Source: Bacteroides intestinalis DSM 17393 (GTDB lineage: Bacteria > Bacteroidota > Bacteroidia > Bacteroidales > Bacteroidaceae). Taken from it: 64,000 nt of DNA. The stretch lies in assembly GCF_000172175.1 (NCBI RefSeq), contig NZ_ABJL02000008.1, positions 2,542,001 to 2,606,000 on the forward strand, in the 5' to 3' direction. Shown one piece after another: positions 34,238-43,089 of this stretch (the first letter of the stretch is position 1; each line of letters begins with the position of its first letter). The notes under the pieces were generated by a model. That model was not told where the DNA came from and made no database searches. It worked only from the letters and a program-made list of their open reading frames with translations. The translations under genes and the position numbers were made by a program.

Positions 34238-36385
34238 ATGAGCTATACGACTTATCTCTTTGACTTTGACTACACGCTCGCAGACTCTTCTCGCGGCATC
34301 GTTACCTGTTTCCGTAATGTGCTCAATCAACATGGTTATACAGATGTAACCGATGAAGATATTAAACGTACCATCGGAAAAACTTTGGAAGAATCTTTCT
34401 CTATCCTGACGGGAGTGACGGATGAAGACCAACTAGCTGGTTTTAAGAGCGAATACAGGAAGGAAGCGGATACCCACATGACAATAAACACCGTACTCTT
34501 TCTGGAAACCAAGTCTGTGCTGCTTGCCCTGAAAGATGCAGGCGCATTCATCGGCATCATCTCCACCAAATACCGTTATCGCATAAAGGAAATGCTCGAC
34601 CAGCACTTCCCCGGCAGTTTCTTCAACATCATTATTGGCGGAGAAGATGTACAAACAGCCAAGCCCTCACCCGAAGGGTTGCTGCTTGCCATCAAACAGT
34701 TGCATGTCACCAAGGCAGAAACCCTCTACATTGGCGATAGCACAGTGGACGCTGCCACAGCCAAAGCAGCTGGTGTGGACTTTGCCGGTGTAACCCATGG
34801 AGTAACTTCCGCCGAAGAATTAGGCAAATATCCGCATTGGAAAATTATGAACTCACTGGAAGAACTCTTGGAAACGGATGAACAACCAACCCATCCGGTT
34901 GTCAATCCACCTTCCGTTCCGGTTATTGTTTCCCGTCGCACTCCTTGCAGAAAGAAAATGATCAATATCTGGCAAATACTAATCCTGGCAGTACTACTAT
35001 GGTTATCTTTTGAAGAAGGAGAAGACAGTAATGTTTTTCTGTGGGCTTTCATTCTGGTTCTCTTGTATATCCTTACCAAACGCAGGATTCTGCCAAACCG
35101 AATATTAAACTCTCCCTGGTGGCTTCCCTGTAAGATACGCCTTCGCGCCCTACACATCAAAATGGTACAAGGAAAGAAAACACCGCCCATGAGTGAAGAA
35201 AGCAATATTTGCTTAAATTGTGAAACTGCTTATACAGGTAGCTATTGCAACCGTTGCGGTCAAAGCCGGAATACTCCCCGTTACCGTTTCAGTAATGCAT
35301 TCAGAAATATATTAGGCGGATTCACTAATATCGATAATGGTTTCGGCCGCACCCTTCTGGACTTGCTCTACCGCCCGGGATACATGATCAGAGACTTCAT
35401 TGCTGGCAAACGAATCTTATACTTCCGCCCCTTCCAGACATTATTTGTACTTGCCGCCCTTTACATAATGGCTGTGCAACTGGTAGACCCTGAAGCCCTG
35501 AAAGAAAAGAAGGAAAAATCACAGGAAGTCCAAAGACAAGAAATACTTGCTGCACGTGAACAACTACAAAAACGAATAGAGGGAACAGAAGACTCACACA
35601 CCAAAGATGTTCTGAACCAGGCCATAAAAGGCTTGAACAAGAAACTGGAAAATCTGGGAACAGAGGATTCTACGGAAATCCGGAAGAAGAATCTGATAGT
35701 CACACGCGAACTTTTGCAGAAACAGATAAAAAAGGCCAAAGAACCAGCTCAAAAGGAAGTTCTGACTCAAACTATAAAAGACCTGAATCTGGATTTGGAA
35801 AAACTAGAAACAAAAAGTTCTTTTAAAAAGGACAATATCACCATAAAAATAAATGGCGATGAAGATGATGAGCTCATAGACGAATTGCTGAAAGATGGGT
35901 CTTCAGCATTTGATAAACTTGAAAAAGTCATCCACAACACACCTTTCTTGGAAAAAGTATGGAACTTACTGAAAAGTTGGGGACATGGCAACAAGGCATT
36001 CCGCATCATTGCCACGTTACCTCTTTTTGCTCTGGCAACGCTCATGGCTTTCCGTCGTAAAAAGAACAAGCTGCGCTATAATCTGACAGAACATGTATTT
36101 ATACAGGCCTATATCGCTTGCCAAATACTCTTGCTCAGCATCATTGTGCTTCCTTTCAACGGCAGTGCACAGGTAGGCGATTTATACGAATTGCCCATAC
36201 TATTCATCTTTGCCCTCTTCTGCCTGGATTATAAGCAACTGTATGGATACACGTGGTGGAGAAGTTTTTGGACCACAGTACTTATGTTCTTCTACAGTCT
36301 AATATTGCTTATTATCTTTGCTATTATTGTAGTAGCCCTGATAGTTGCTGCGGTTTATATAATAAAAGTTCTCCCTATCAATTGA
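34238..36385 (+). CDS. HAD-superfamily phosphatase fused to a DUF3667 membrane protein
   Basis: A 715-residue fusion. Residues 1-215 form a Gph-like HAD phosphatase: DFDYTL with Asp9/Asp11, STK motif II (GIISTKYRYR), Lys/Asp motifs AKPSPEG and YIGDSTVDAATAKAAG. Two membrane helices follow (about 240-285), then a zinc ribbon (CLNCETAY...CNRCGQ, about 328-347) opening a DUF3667 domain (FGRTLLDLLYRPGYMIRDFIAGKRILYFRPF), a membrane helix, a charged coiled region (about 425-530) made of two similar ~40-residue repeats, and four further membrane helices. The frame is continuous with no internal stop. The start at 34238 follows from the overlapping -7 box. Function of DUF3667 is unknown; the phosphatase substrate is unknown. 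Confidence 0.85.
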   Translation: MSYTTYLFDFDYTLADSSRGIVTCFRNVLNQHGYTDVTDEDIKRTIGKTLEESFSILTGVTDEDQLAGFKSEYRKEADTHMTINTVLFLETKSVLLALKDAGAFIGIISTKYRYRIKEMLDQHFPGSFFNIIIGGEDVQTAKPSPEGLLLAIKQLHVTKAETLYIGDSTVDAATAKAAGVDFAGVTHGVTSAEELGKYPHWKIMNSLEELLETDEQPTHPVVNPPSVPVIVSRRTPCRKKMINIWQILILAVLLWLSFEEGEDSNVFLWAFILVLLYILTKRRILPNRILNSPWWLPCKIRLRALHIKMVQGKKTPPMSEESNICLNCETAYTGSYCNRCGQSRNTPRYRFSNAFRNILGGFTNIDNGFGRTLLDLLYRPGYMIRDFIAGKRILYFRPFQTLFVLAALYIMAVQLVDPEALKEKKEKSQEVQRQEILAAREQLQKRIEGTEDSHTKDVLNQAIKGLNKKLENLGTEDSTEIRKKNLIVTRELLQKQIKKAKEPAQKEVLTQTIKDLNLDLEKLETKSSFKKDNITIKINGDEDDELIDELLKDGSSAFDKLEKVIHNTPFLEKVWNLLKSWGHGNKAFRIIATLPLFALATLMAFRRKKNKLRYNLTEHVFIQAYIACQILLLSIIVLPFNGSAQVGDLYELPILFIFALFCLDYKQLYGYTWWRSFWTTVLMFFYSLILLIIFAIIVVALIVAAVYIIKVLPIN

Positions 36386-36400
36386 TATGAGAGAACTTTT
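36364..36400 (+). terminator. Terminator overlapping the end of the HAD-DUF3667 gene
   Basis: AAAAGTTCTC (36364-36373) pairs exactly with GAGAACTTTT (36391-36400), followed by ATTTATTT. The left arm is inside the coding region. Confidence 0.7.
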
Positions 36401-36431
36401 ATTTATTTCAGGAAAAATCAATTCGTATCTA

Positions 36432-37415
36432 TTATTGGGGATTTGCAAGAGCCCCTACCATCCATTCTGAAAAAGGATAAGTATTCATCATACCGGAATT
36501 GATTGAGGAACAAGTCCAAGCATCCCAACTGTTCTGAGTTAATGTGCGCAAGTCTGCCATATATGGAGAATATTCAAATGATTCCGGAACATTCTTCCCA
36601 TCATCACCCAAATAATACGAACAATAATTCTCATACCAGCCACCCATCCAATAATCGGCAGGATCGGTTGATACAAATCCATCTCCCGTCACATCATCTT
36701 TCAGAAAGATTACCCCATCCGTAAAGTCCTTTGCATCATATGTAATAGACATGGATTCATTCTTTATAGAAAAACAACCATCACCATTGGCATCGTAGCC
36801 CAAACCACGAACAGACCGACTGTCATCACCACCAAAACCTGGTCCCATCACAACAAAGAAGCGAGGATCTGCTTTAGCAATTGCTAAGATCATCTGATAT
36901 CCGGTAGATTGGTCACTTTCTTTCCAACGATACCCCCAACTCAGGAAATGAACATTATCCTGTATCGGATCTTCCCAGTTGTCACCACTTATCCATTGCA
37001 CGCCTAATGCAGACTGACATTCTCCCTCTCCTGTCCAGAATTGAATATCACTCATAGACTTTACAGCATCATAAGCCACATATACATTCACCAGTATAGC
37101 GGCATAGGCTTCATCTTTATCCTTATAAGCTGCAAACTTCACGTCGTAAGTTCCTGCCTTTGTGGGAGTAAACACATACTTCAGTTCAGTTGATACCTTC
37201 TCACCATCCACTGTCCACTCAAAACGAGCATTTTCACCATTTTCCACTTTCGCCTCCAAGGTGAGAGATTTTCCAAGTGCAACGTCTTGTTTTTCACCAT
37301 CGACAATGGATACTGAGAGTAGTAAAGCATTGTCGTTGGAATCATCGCTACTACAAGATGCCAATCCTATAGTAAGGACAAGACATGATAAAAAATAGAT
37401 AATATTATTCTTCAT
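36432..37415 (-). CDS. PKD-domain surface lipoprotein, candidate BtuH-type corrinoid-binding protein
   Basis: A 327-residue lipoprotein (GLASCSSDDS, Cys21). An Ig/PKD-like domain (about 30-115, ARFEWTVDGEKVSTELKYVFTPTKAGTYDVKF) precedes a C-terminal domain with IQFWTGEGECQSALGVQW, FLSWGYRW and AIAKADPRFFVVMGPGFGG. It is the last gene of the cobalamin-riboswitch operon, 2 bp after the second BtuG-like gene's stop-start interval. BtuH proteins are surface B12-binders in such loci; assignment here rests on context and size only. Its signal sequence is almost identical to that of the upstream gene, indicating duplication. Confidence 0.6.
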   Translation of the reverse strand: MKNNIIYFLSCLVLTIGLASCSSDDSNDNALLLSVSIVDGEKQDVALGKSLTLEAKVENGENARFEWTVDGEKVSTELKYVFTPTKAGTYDVKFAAYKDKDEAYAAILVNVYVAYDAVKSMSDIQFWTGEGECQSALGVQWISGDNWEDPIQDNVHFLSWGYRWKESDQSTGYQMILAIAKADPRFFVVMGPGFGGDDSRSVRGLGYDANGDGCFSIKNESMSITYDAKDFTDGVIFLKDDVTGDGFVSTDPADYWMGGWYENYCSYYLGDDGKNVPESFEYSPYMADLRTLTQNSWDAWTCSSINSGMMNTYPFSEWMVGALANPQ

Positions 37416-37417
37416 AG

Positions 37418-38773
37418 TTATCTAAAATTAGAAGTAAAGAAGACTCCAGCCGGATATCTTGTACAATCATTATAATGTGCTTTCAAAGTAGGAGTTGCAC
37501 CACTAAAATCGAATATACTAATTTGATTTATGCTTACATTATCTCCATATCCTTTTATCGTATTGAGATAAACACCTTCTGTTACCGGATCAACGGCCAC
37601 CGTATTATAAACAATATTGGCATTCTCTACCATTTCTTTAGCATCCACCATCAACTTAGTTTCATTGGTACTAAAAATGTGCCGATAAACTTTGGTAGCA
37701 AGACCACTCATATACAATGTATCACCCTTAGCTGTTATGCTAGGAGCAGCTGCAAACGAGGCTGACAATGTTTTTGTAGCATCTTTATCCGCCGATAAGT
37801 CGTTTTCTTTTATAATCGAATAATCTTTGGCACTGACTTTAGCTATTTTACCAGTTGAAACCGATACCCAAACGTTATTATCTGATGATTTTACCACACC
37901 CGAAATATTACCGTCAAATTCAACCGTTGCCGATACTTTATCCTTTCCGGATTCTATGACAAGAAGATTCTTGTTTTGCGAAGCAAAAACTTTTCCTCCA
38001 ACAACTGCCATCGTATTTTTTCTGGCTCCTTTCGTTCCTTCGATAAGAGTCGCTTCTCCTGTAGAAGGATGAAACAACTTAATACCTCCGTTATCACGCA
38101 GATAAATGTTATCATCGCCCAACACTGCTACATGCGTAGGCCAACTTACCTGACTCTTCAATTCATCACCAAAAGCAGTTTCCAGTTTCAATGTTTCAGC
38201 ATTGACTATCGTCAAAAAGCCTCCCTCGTTACCTCCGTTTTGAGAAACAATATACATTTTATTGTTGGCAATAAATACATCCTGTGGAACACTACCCAAC
38301 CATGCTCCATTGTTTTCTTTCTGGAAAGCCATCTCCACTAATTCTCCCTCAGGACTTATGAATATTAAAGACCCACCTTTATCGCCTCGCAAAGAAGCTC
38401 CTTCGTTCAGTATAAAGGTTCCATACTTATACTTTCCATACACGTCGAGGTCTAACTTGGCTGCTGCTTCACCTTGTTCCGCATTTGAAACTTTCAGTTG
38501 AATTTCACTTTTTCCAAGATCCGTCGCAGTAAACTCATAAGCAGGGGTGGTAGAAACTTCCTTACCATTCAATGTCCAGGCGTATTTCACTTCTGAACTT
38601 CCTTCTACTACAGCCTTTAGATTCAGAGTTGTACCTTGCACTACTTCTTGTGCTTCGGCACCCTCTATCACAACTGTTAAAGGCGACAACGGTTCTTTGT
38701 CATCATCACTACAAGATACTAGTCCTACCGTAAGGACAAGGCATGATAAAAAATAAATAATGTTCTTCTTCAT
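37418..38773 (-). CDS. BtuG-like DUF5074 beta-propeller lipoprotein with N-terminal PKD domain
   Basis: A 451-residue lipoprotein (GLVSCSDDDK, Cys21). An Ig/PKD-like domain (about 30-112, VKYAWTLNGKEVSTTPAYEF) is followed by a seven-bladed-propeller region (about 115-451) with DUF5074 features: FILNEGASLRGDKGGSLIFIS, QDVFIANNKMYIVSQNG, WPTHVAVLGDDNIYL and YPAGVFFTSNF at the end. BtuG proteins cap the BtuB barrel and capture corrinoid at the surface. Here it follows the BtuB gene by 24 bp and is the second such propeller in the operon. The added PKD domain is unlike the standard short BtuG. Confidence 0.8.
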   Translation of the reverse strand: MKKNIIYFLSCLVLTVGLVSCSDDDKEPLSPLTVVIEGAEAQEVVQGTTLNLKAVVEGSSEVKYAWTLNGKEVSTTPAYEFTATDLGKSEIQLKVSNAEQGEAAAKLDLDVYGKYKYGTFILNEGASLRGDKGGSLIFISPEGELVEMAFQKENNGAWLGSVPQDVFIANNKMYIVSQNGGNEGGFLTIVNAETLKLETAFGDELKSQVSWPTHVAVLGDDNIYLRDNGGIKLFHPSTGEATLIEGTKGARKNTMAVVGGKVFASQNKNLLVIESGKDKVSATVEFDGNISGVVKSSDNNVWVSVSTGKIAKVSAKDYSIIKENDLSADKDATKTLSASFAAAPSITAKGDTLYMSGLATKVYRHIFSTNETKLMVDAKEMVENANIVYNTVAVDPVTEGVYLNTIKGYGDNVSINQISIFDFSGATPTLKAHYNDCTRYPAGVFFTSNFR

Positions 38774-38797
38774 TGTTAGTATATAAAAAATTAAAAA

Positions 38798-40810
38798 CTA
38801 AAATTCAAACATCAACGAGCACAGCACATTACGCAATGGCATCGGATAGTATTGTGTCGATTCATAATAGGTATTCAGAATGTTATCCACACGTACTTGC
38901 GAAGTAAGCTGCATGCCGTTCCCTAATTTCCACAAATAACCCACTAATAAGTTATGAACCGTATAAGGACGGGTTGAATAAGATTCATCAGTTGTGACAT
39001 AACGTTTACCTATATAAGTAGTCTGCCACGAACAAAAGGCTTTTTTATAATCGAACGCCAGCCGTGCATTCCATTTCAATTCGGGCACATAAGGGATCTG
39101 CTGCATATAAGAGTTATCATCTACATGCTGCTTCTTCCGCGTACGCGAACGAGCCCAGCTGAAATTACCGGAAAGTGTAGTCTTGAAATCTCCAAAGCTA
39201 AGCACCATTTTACCAGTAAACTCTGCTCCCATCGAGAGGACATTACGTTTGTTCTGAGGTGTCCATATCCACTGGTTGCCATCTTTTGGAAGCCACAATA
39301 TCCAATTGTCAATATGCATCAGATAACCGGACGCTTCTGCATTCAATGTCATCCAGGAGGTTAAATCATTCTTATAACCGATGGCTGCGTCATAAGAATA
39401 GCCGTCTTCGGGTTTCACATCAGGATTTCCACCGGGACGCCAATAAAGATCATTCATACTGGGAAAACGATAATTATACGACATGCTACCTTTTACGTAG
39501 AAGGTCTTATCGAAAAAGTTTGTGGCAAAACCAGCCGACCATGTAGACACGTTCCGGCTATTATTCTGCTCGAACATATACTGCCCATGTAGTTGTAACC
39601 ATGGCAATAATGTCCAGTTCGCCGAAGCTTGCAACGACAATACATTGCGATGATGCTTCAATGGCGGTTCGGGTACCGGTATATTATAATACACATCGTC
39701 TATCAGGTACTTAGCGGAATCCACATCAATGTAACTACTCACATTTACCAAGTCGTGTGTATAGGTAAGCGTAGCATTCAATACCAACTCGTCAACAGGT
39801 GCACACGAATAATCAGCAACCCCCTGCCATGTCTGCGAAGAGTTGATATTGCCTTCCGGGTCGAACAACCCGCCATCAAACCATTTGTCATACTTCAGAC
39901 GATAATAAAGCCATGCGCCTTTTACATGAAATTCATGGATGCCACGCACGTAGTCGAACCCTACATACCCGCGAATATTCGTTTCATTCTGCTGTTCGTG
40001 TGTCTTTCCCACAATGCCTAATGGTTGGGGCAACATGCGCTTCCCTTGTTGTATCCAGCCTACAGCAGCCAGTTGTGCGTACGGATTCAGTTTAAAGTAC
40101 CCTTCCTGCATCGCACTCCATTGTGAATATTTGGCATCTTGCCGCTTCTCACGGAAAGCTTCATTAGTAAGTACTTTATTAATATAAGTATAGTCATTAT
40201 CCGAATGCTGATAAAACAAACGTGTTTTCGAAACCACCCGTTTGCCACTTACATTAATCTGTGTTCCTCCGGTATATGTGTTATAAGAACCATATTCTCC
40301 AAAAAATTTACCTGTAACTCCCTTTCCCCACTCCGGATCATTGAAGATGTTTACACTCCCACCCACAGCACCGGTACCACTCTTCACATGACTGCTTCCA
40401 TAATAAAGGTTCACGTTGTCGGCAAAGAAGACAGGGAACTGCGAAAAGTCAAACACTCCGGACATCGGCGGCGTGATGTTGATTCCATTCCAGTTGACCC
40501 GGGTTTGCGCAGCACTTCCTCCACGGAAAGAGGCTGTAGATAATGCTCCCGTGCCCAGGCTCTTAATGTAGGTAGCTGAATTTTCGGTCAATAACTCAGA
40601 AAACGAACGGGTTTTATTGATTTGCAGCAATTCAGGCTCAAGATGCGTCACTTTTGCACCGGCATTTGCTTCATTGGCATGACGTATCCGACGGGCTACA
40701 ATCTGCACCTCATCCAGATTCAGGCCATAGGCAATCGTATCCTTTTTTTGAGCTATCGCATCAGTCACCAGCAGGCATGCGGCAACTATCAGGAAAAACA
40801 GTTTTCTCAT
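38798..40810 (-). CDS. btuB: BtuB-like TonB-dependent corrinoid receptor
   Basis: A 670-residue outer-membrane receptor. Signal peptide to AIAQ (about 21), TonB-box-like LDEVQIVAR, a plug (about 45-160, with FSELLTENSATYIKSLGTGALSTASFRGG and SGTGAVGGSVNIF), and a barrel ending in SLMFEF. Size and plug match BtuB-type vitamin receptors and not the ~1000-residue SusC type. It stands between two BtuG-like genes behind a cobalamin riboswitch, which makes B12 or a related corrinoid the likely cargo. Confidence 0.9.
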   Translation of the reverse strand: MRKLFFLIVAACLLVTDAIAQKKDTIAYGLNLDEVQIVARRIRHANEANAGAKVTHLEPELLQINKTRSFSELLTENSATYIKSLGTGALSTASFRGGSAAQTRVNWNGINITPPMSGVFDFSQFPVFFADNVNLYYGSSHVKSGTGAVGGSVNIFNDPEWGKGVTGKFFGEYGSYNTYTGGTQINVSGKRVVSKTRLFYQHSDNDYTYINKVLTNEAFREKRQDAKYSQWSAMQEGYFKLNPYAQLAAVGWIQQGKRMLPQPLGIVGKTHEQQNETNIRGYVGFDYVRGIHEFHVKGAWLYYRLKYDKWFDGGLFDPEGNINSSQTWQGVADYSCAPVDELVLNATLTYTHDLVNVSSYIDVDSAKYLIDDVYYNIPVPEPPLKHHRNVLSLQASANWTLLPWLQLHGQYMFEQNNSRNVSTWSAGFATNFFDKTFYVKGSMSYNYRFPSMNDLYWRPGGNPDVKPEDGYSYDAAIGYKNDLTSWMTLNAEASGYLMHIDNWILWLPKDGNQWIWTPQNKRNVLSMGAEFTGKMVLSFGDFKTTLSGNFSWARSRTRKKQHVDDNSYMQQIPYVPELKWNARLAFDYKKAFCSWQTTYIGKRYVTTDESYSTRPYTVHNLLVGYLWKLGNGMQLTSQVRVDNILNTYYESTQYYPMPLRNVLCSLMFEF

Positions 40811-40819
40811 AAACTTAGA

Positions 40820-41992
40820 TTATTGAACTTCGGATGATTCAGGGAAATAGACCTGATTGGGATAAATACCAACACGGTAACTTTCAACATTTCCACTCTC
40901 TTTATAATGACGAATATAGCCACGCTGTGCCGAATAGTCCAGACAGTCGCAGATATACACTTCCCCTTGCGGACTTACTCCACAACCATACATCATATCT
41001 ACTCCAGGTACATGACGATGTAATTTAAAAGTGCCATCATCCGTATTCAACGTATAAATACTTTGTTGTGAGTCATTCGGAAGACCCGGTTTGCAGGTTC
41101 GCACACTAAAATAGATCAGAGTTTTAGTAGCATCCATGTCAGTCCGGTTATAGCTGATAGTTCCGGTTACATCCCCTTCTTTGGCTTCATTCTTACTGAC
41201 AAAAGGCAGTCTGTAAGTAGTCACTACCTTCTCCGTCTGCGGATCAATACACTTTAACAGGATAGCAGTAAGTTTGCCTTTATCACGTTCGTTCATCAAA
41301 GCCCATATCTTGCCATTTTTGTCTTTCAGCAATTTACAGGTTTTAGTGACTTCCTCATTATAGACTTCTTCTATCATGCGGCTTCCTTCCAGAGTAATAT
41401 TGTCCAGATCGAACACATAAACCCCTTTTGCTGTAATACCCAAAAGTTTATGTTCAGACACTTCCATATATTCTACCCATTTTCTGATAACGATATATTC
41501 CAAGGGAGTACCATAAGGAGGCACGGTACGAATCCGTACCAGCTGGCTGGGCAAATCAACACCGGAGACATTGTTACTTAAAAGATCGGAAACGATAGCA
41601 GTAGTATCCGATATAGCCACAATCTGACGTGGTAATCCTGCCTGTGTATAAAGTATCGTACCTTCGGATTCGAAAGTCTTGGAATTCACAATCTCGATTT
41701 TCTTAGAATTGTTCAAAGCGATGAAGTACTTCCCATTAATCATCGTAATAGATTGTGCTACATCCCCTAACGGTCGGTTATTCACAACACGAAAGACATC
41801 GGGACTCACCATCCCGTTACGGTACAATACAGATATAGCTCCCATATTCGTACCTATTCTTCCCTCGTTCAAAACAATAGCTTCGATATTACCCTCGCCC
41901 ACTCCGGCAGGAAAATCATCCTCATATTCGCAGGCGGATAATGATACCATTAGCACTGCACAACATAACCTCAAAATGCGTTTCTTCTGCAT
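40820..41992 (-). CDS. btuG: BtuG-like DUF5074 beta-propeller lipoprotein
   Basis: A 390-residue lipoprotein from MQKKRILRL (an in-frame ATG two codons upstream at 41998 is possible). Lipobox LSACEYED; propeller strands begin IEAIVLNEGRIGTNMGAISVL, and the C-terminus GIYPNQVYFP is typical of BtuG/DUF5074. It is the first gene after the cobalamin riboswitch, ending 9 bp before btuB. BtuG binds cobamides with very high affinity and hands them to BtuB; symbol given by family and context. Confidence 0.85.
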   Translation of the reverse strand: MQKKRILRLCCAVLMVSLSACEYEDDFPAGVGEGNIEAIVLNEGRIGTNMGAISVLYRNGMVSPDVFRVVNNRPLGDVAQSITMINGKYFIALNNSKKIEIVNSKTFESEGTILYTQAGLPRQIVAISDTTAIVSDLLSNNVSGVDLPSQLVRIRTVPPYGTPLEYIVIRKWVEYMEVSEHKLLGITAKGVYVFDLDNITLEGSRMIEEVYNEEVTKTCKLLKDKNGKIWALMNERDKGKLTAILLKCIDPQTEKVVTTYRLPFVSKNEAKEGDVTGTISYNRTDMDATKTLIYFSVRTCKPGLPNDSQQSIYTLNTDDGTFKLHRHVPGVDMMYGCGVSPQGEVYICDCLDYSAQRGYIRHYKESGNVESYRVGIYPNQVYFPESSEVQ

Positions 41993-42119
41993 ACACACAA
42001 TTATTTTCCGTTATGTTTCGAGGTACGAAGTCAGAGCAATGACCTCTCATATCTATAACAATATGAGTTGAAGCAATGTGAATCTCTTAAGTTCCTTTTC
42101 CCCCGAAACTGTAGATTGC

Positions 42120-42310
42120 AGACTTTGCAGGCAGGTCTTCTGACTCGCTTCCTCTCCGGAAGTCCTTCCCATCCTATACGGACAGTGGACAAGTGTAGAA
42201 TTTATCCGAAAAGTTTAATGAAGCTCACAGCAGTGGGTCTGTTCAGGAGTTTCACCTGATTCCCTTTTCACCTCGTTTGATAAGATATATCACGAAGCAC
42301 CCGAAAGCCG
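42120..42310 (-). promoter_or_regulatory. Cobalamin riboswitch
   Basis: Read on the minus strand, the region has the riboswitch core: CAGGTGAAACTCCTGAACAG, then ACCCACTGCTGTGAGC, and further on the B12-box element GAGTCAGAAGACCTGCC. The element lies between a -7 box (42336-42329) and the BtuG-like gene. The ~120 nt between aptamer and start contain a 7-bp hairpin (42046-42067) without a T-run, so control is more likely at translation than by termination. Cobalamin binding should shut down the four-gene uptake operon. Confidence 0.93.
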
Positions 42311-42328
42311 GATTCTTAAATCCGAGTG

Positions 42329-42336
42329 CAAAGATA
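42329..42336 (-). promoter_or_regulatory. -7 box of the B12 uptake operon (TATCTTTG)
   Basis: The minus strand reads TATCTTTG, the consensus. A TTG lies 16 bp further upstream (42355-42353), slightly closer than usual. Transcription would begin near 42322, just ahead of the riboswitch. Confidence 0.65.
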
Positions 42337-42480
42337 GACATTATAAATCATGCAAGGAAGAATATTCTAAAAAAAAAGAAAATGAACTTAATGTTTTATT
42401 CCCTCTTATAAGTTTGCTTGGTTCAGTACTCAAGGCTTTATGAATAGGCCCCGTATATTCATTATATCTGAGTCTTATTT

Positions 42481-42557
42481 ACTCCGTGTCTTCTCCGTAT
42501 CTATACGCTTGGACTTGATACGGAGTTGGTACGGCCTTGACACGGAGTTGGTATGAA
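42481..42557. repeat. Nested inverted repeat and 22-bp direct repeat in a divergent intergenic region
   Basis: ACTCCGTGTC (42481-42490) pairs with GACACGGAGT (42539-42548), and inside it CTCCGTATC (42493-42501) pairs with GATACGGAG (42517-42525). The right side is also a direct repeat: CTTGATACGGAGTTGGTA at 42514 recurs as CTTGACACGGAGTTGGTA at 42536, a 22-bp period. It lies between the B12-operon promoter and the rplU promoter. The rest of 42337-42625 shows no gene. Confidence 0.75.
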
Positions 42558-42625
42558 GCAGACTTGCAAGAATCCCTTCCTGACAGATTTCCTAAATCTA
42601 TTCCTCAAAAAAAGAGGAAGAAACG

Positions 42626-42657
42626 TTTGTCTGTTCCAAATAAAAGAAGTACTTTTG
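42626..42657 (+). promoter_or_regulatory. rplU-rpmA promoter
   Basis: TTTG (42626-42629) and TACTTTTG (42650-42657) are 20 bp apart, a good match to the Bacteroidetes consensus. The ~85-nt leader to rplU contains complementary GC-rich patches (CCCG near 42661 and CGGG near 42678, and ACCCG near 42715) that could form alternative stems, possibly for L21 feedback (inference). Confidence 0.75.
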
Positions 42658-42748
42658 TGCCCGATTATTCCGCACCGGGTTCGACAAAGTGCTTTCTAAG
42701 TGATTAGAGACCACCCGACGGAGCTAACTTATACATTATATATAAGAA

Positions 42749-43066
42749 ATGTACGCAATTGTAGAAATCAACGGTCAGCAATTTAAAGCAGAAGCTGGCA
42801 AAAAGCTGTTTGTACACCACATCCAGAATGCAGAAAACGGTACAACAGTAGAATTTGACAAAGTTCTTTTGGTAGACAAAGAAGGTGCTATCACCGTAGG
42901 TGCTCCCACCGTAGAAGGTGCAAAAGTAGTTTGCCAGATTGTATCAAGCCTGGTAAAAGGTGACAAAGTTCTCATTTTCCACAAGAAAAGAAGAAAAGGT
43001 CATCGCAAGTTGAACGGTCACCGTCAACAATTCACAGAGTTAACAATCACAGAAGTAGTAGCTTAA
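42749..43066 (+). CDS. rplU: 50S ribosomal protein L21
   Basis: A 105-residue protein of normal length starting MYAIVEINGQQFKAEAGK, with the late motif KKRRKGHRKLNGHRQQFT that contacts 23S rRNA. It is followed after 23 bp by rpmA, the usual rplU-rpmA pair. Expressed from the promoter at 42626-42657. Confidence 0.98.
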   Translation: MYAIVEINGQQFKAEAGKKLFVHHIQNAENGTTVEFDKVLLVDKEGAITVGAPTVEGAKVVCQIVSSLVKGDKVLIFHKKRRKGHRKLNGHRQQFTELTITEVVA

Positions 43067-43089
43067 TCAATTTAAAACAGTAAGAAGAA

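Noticed and set aside
42068..42259. 63-codon plus-strand frame
   Set aside because: Lies across the cobalamin riboswitch on the opposite strand; the RNA element explains the sequence.
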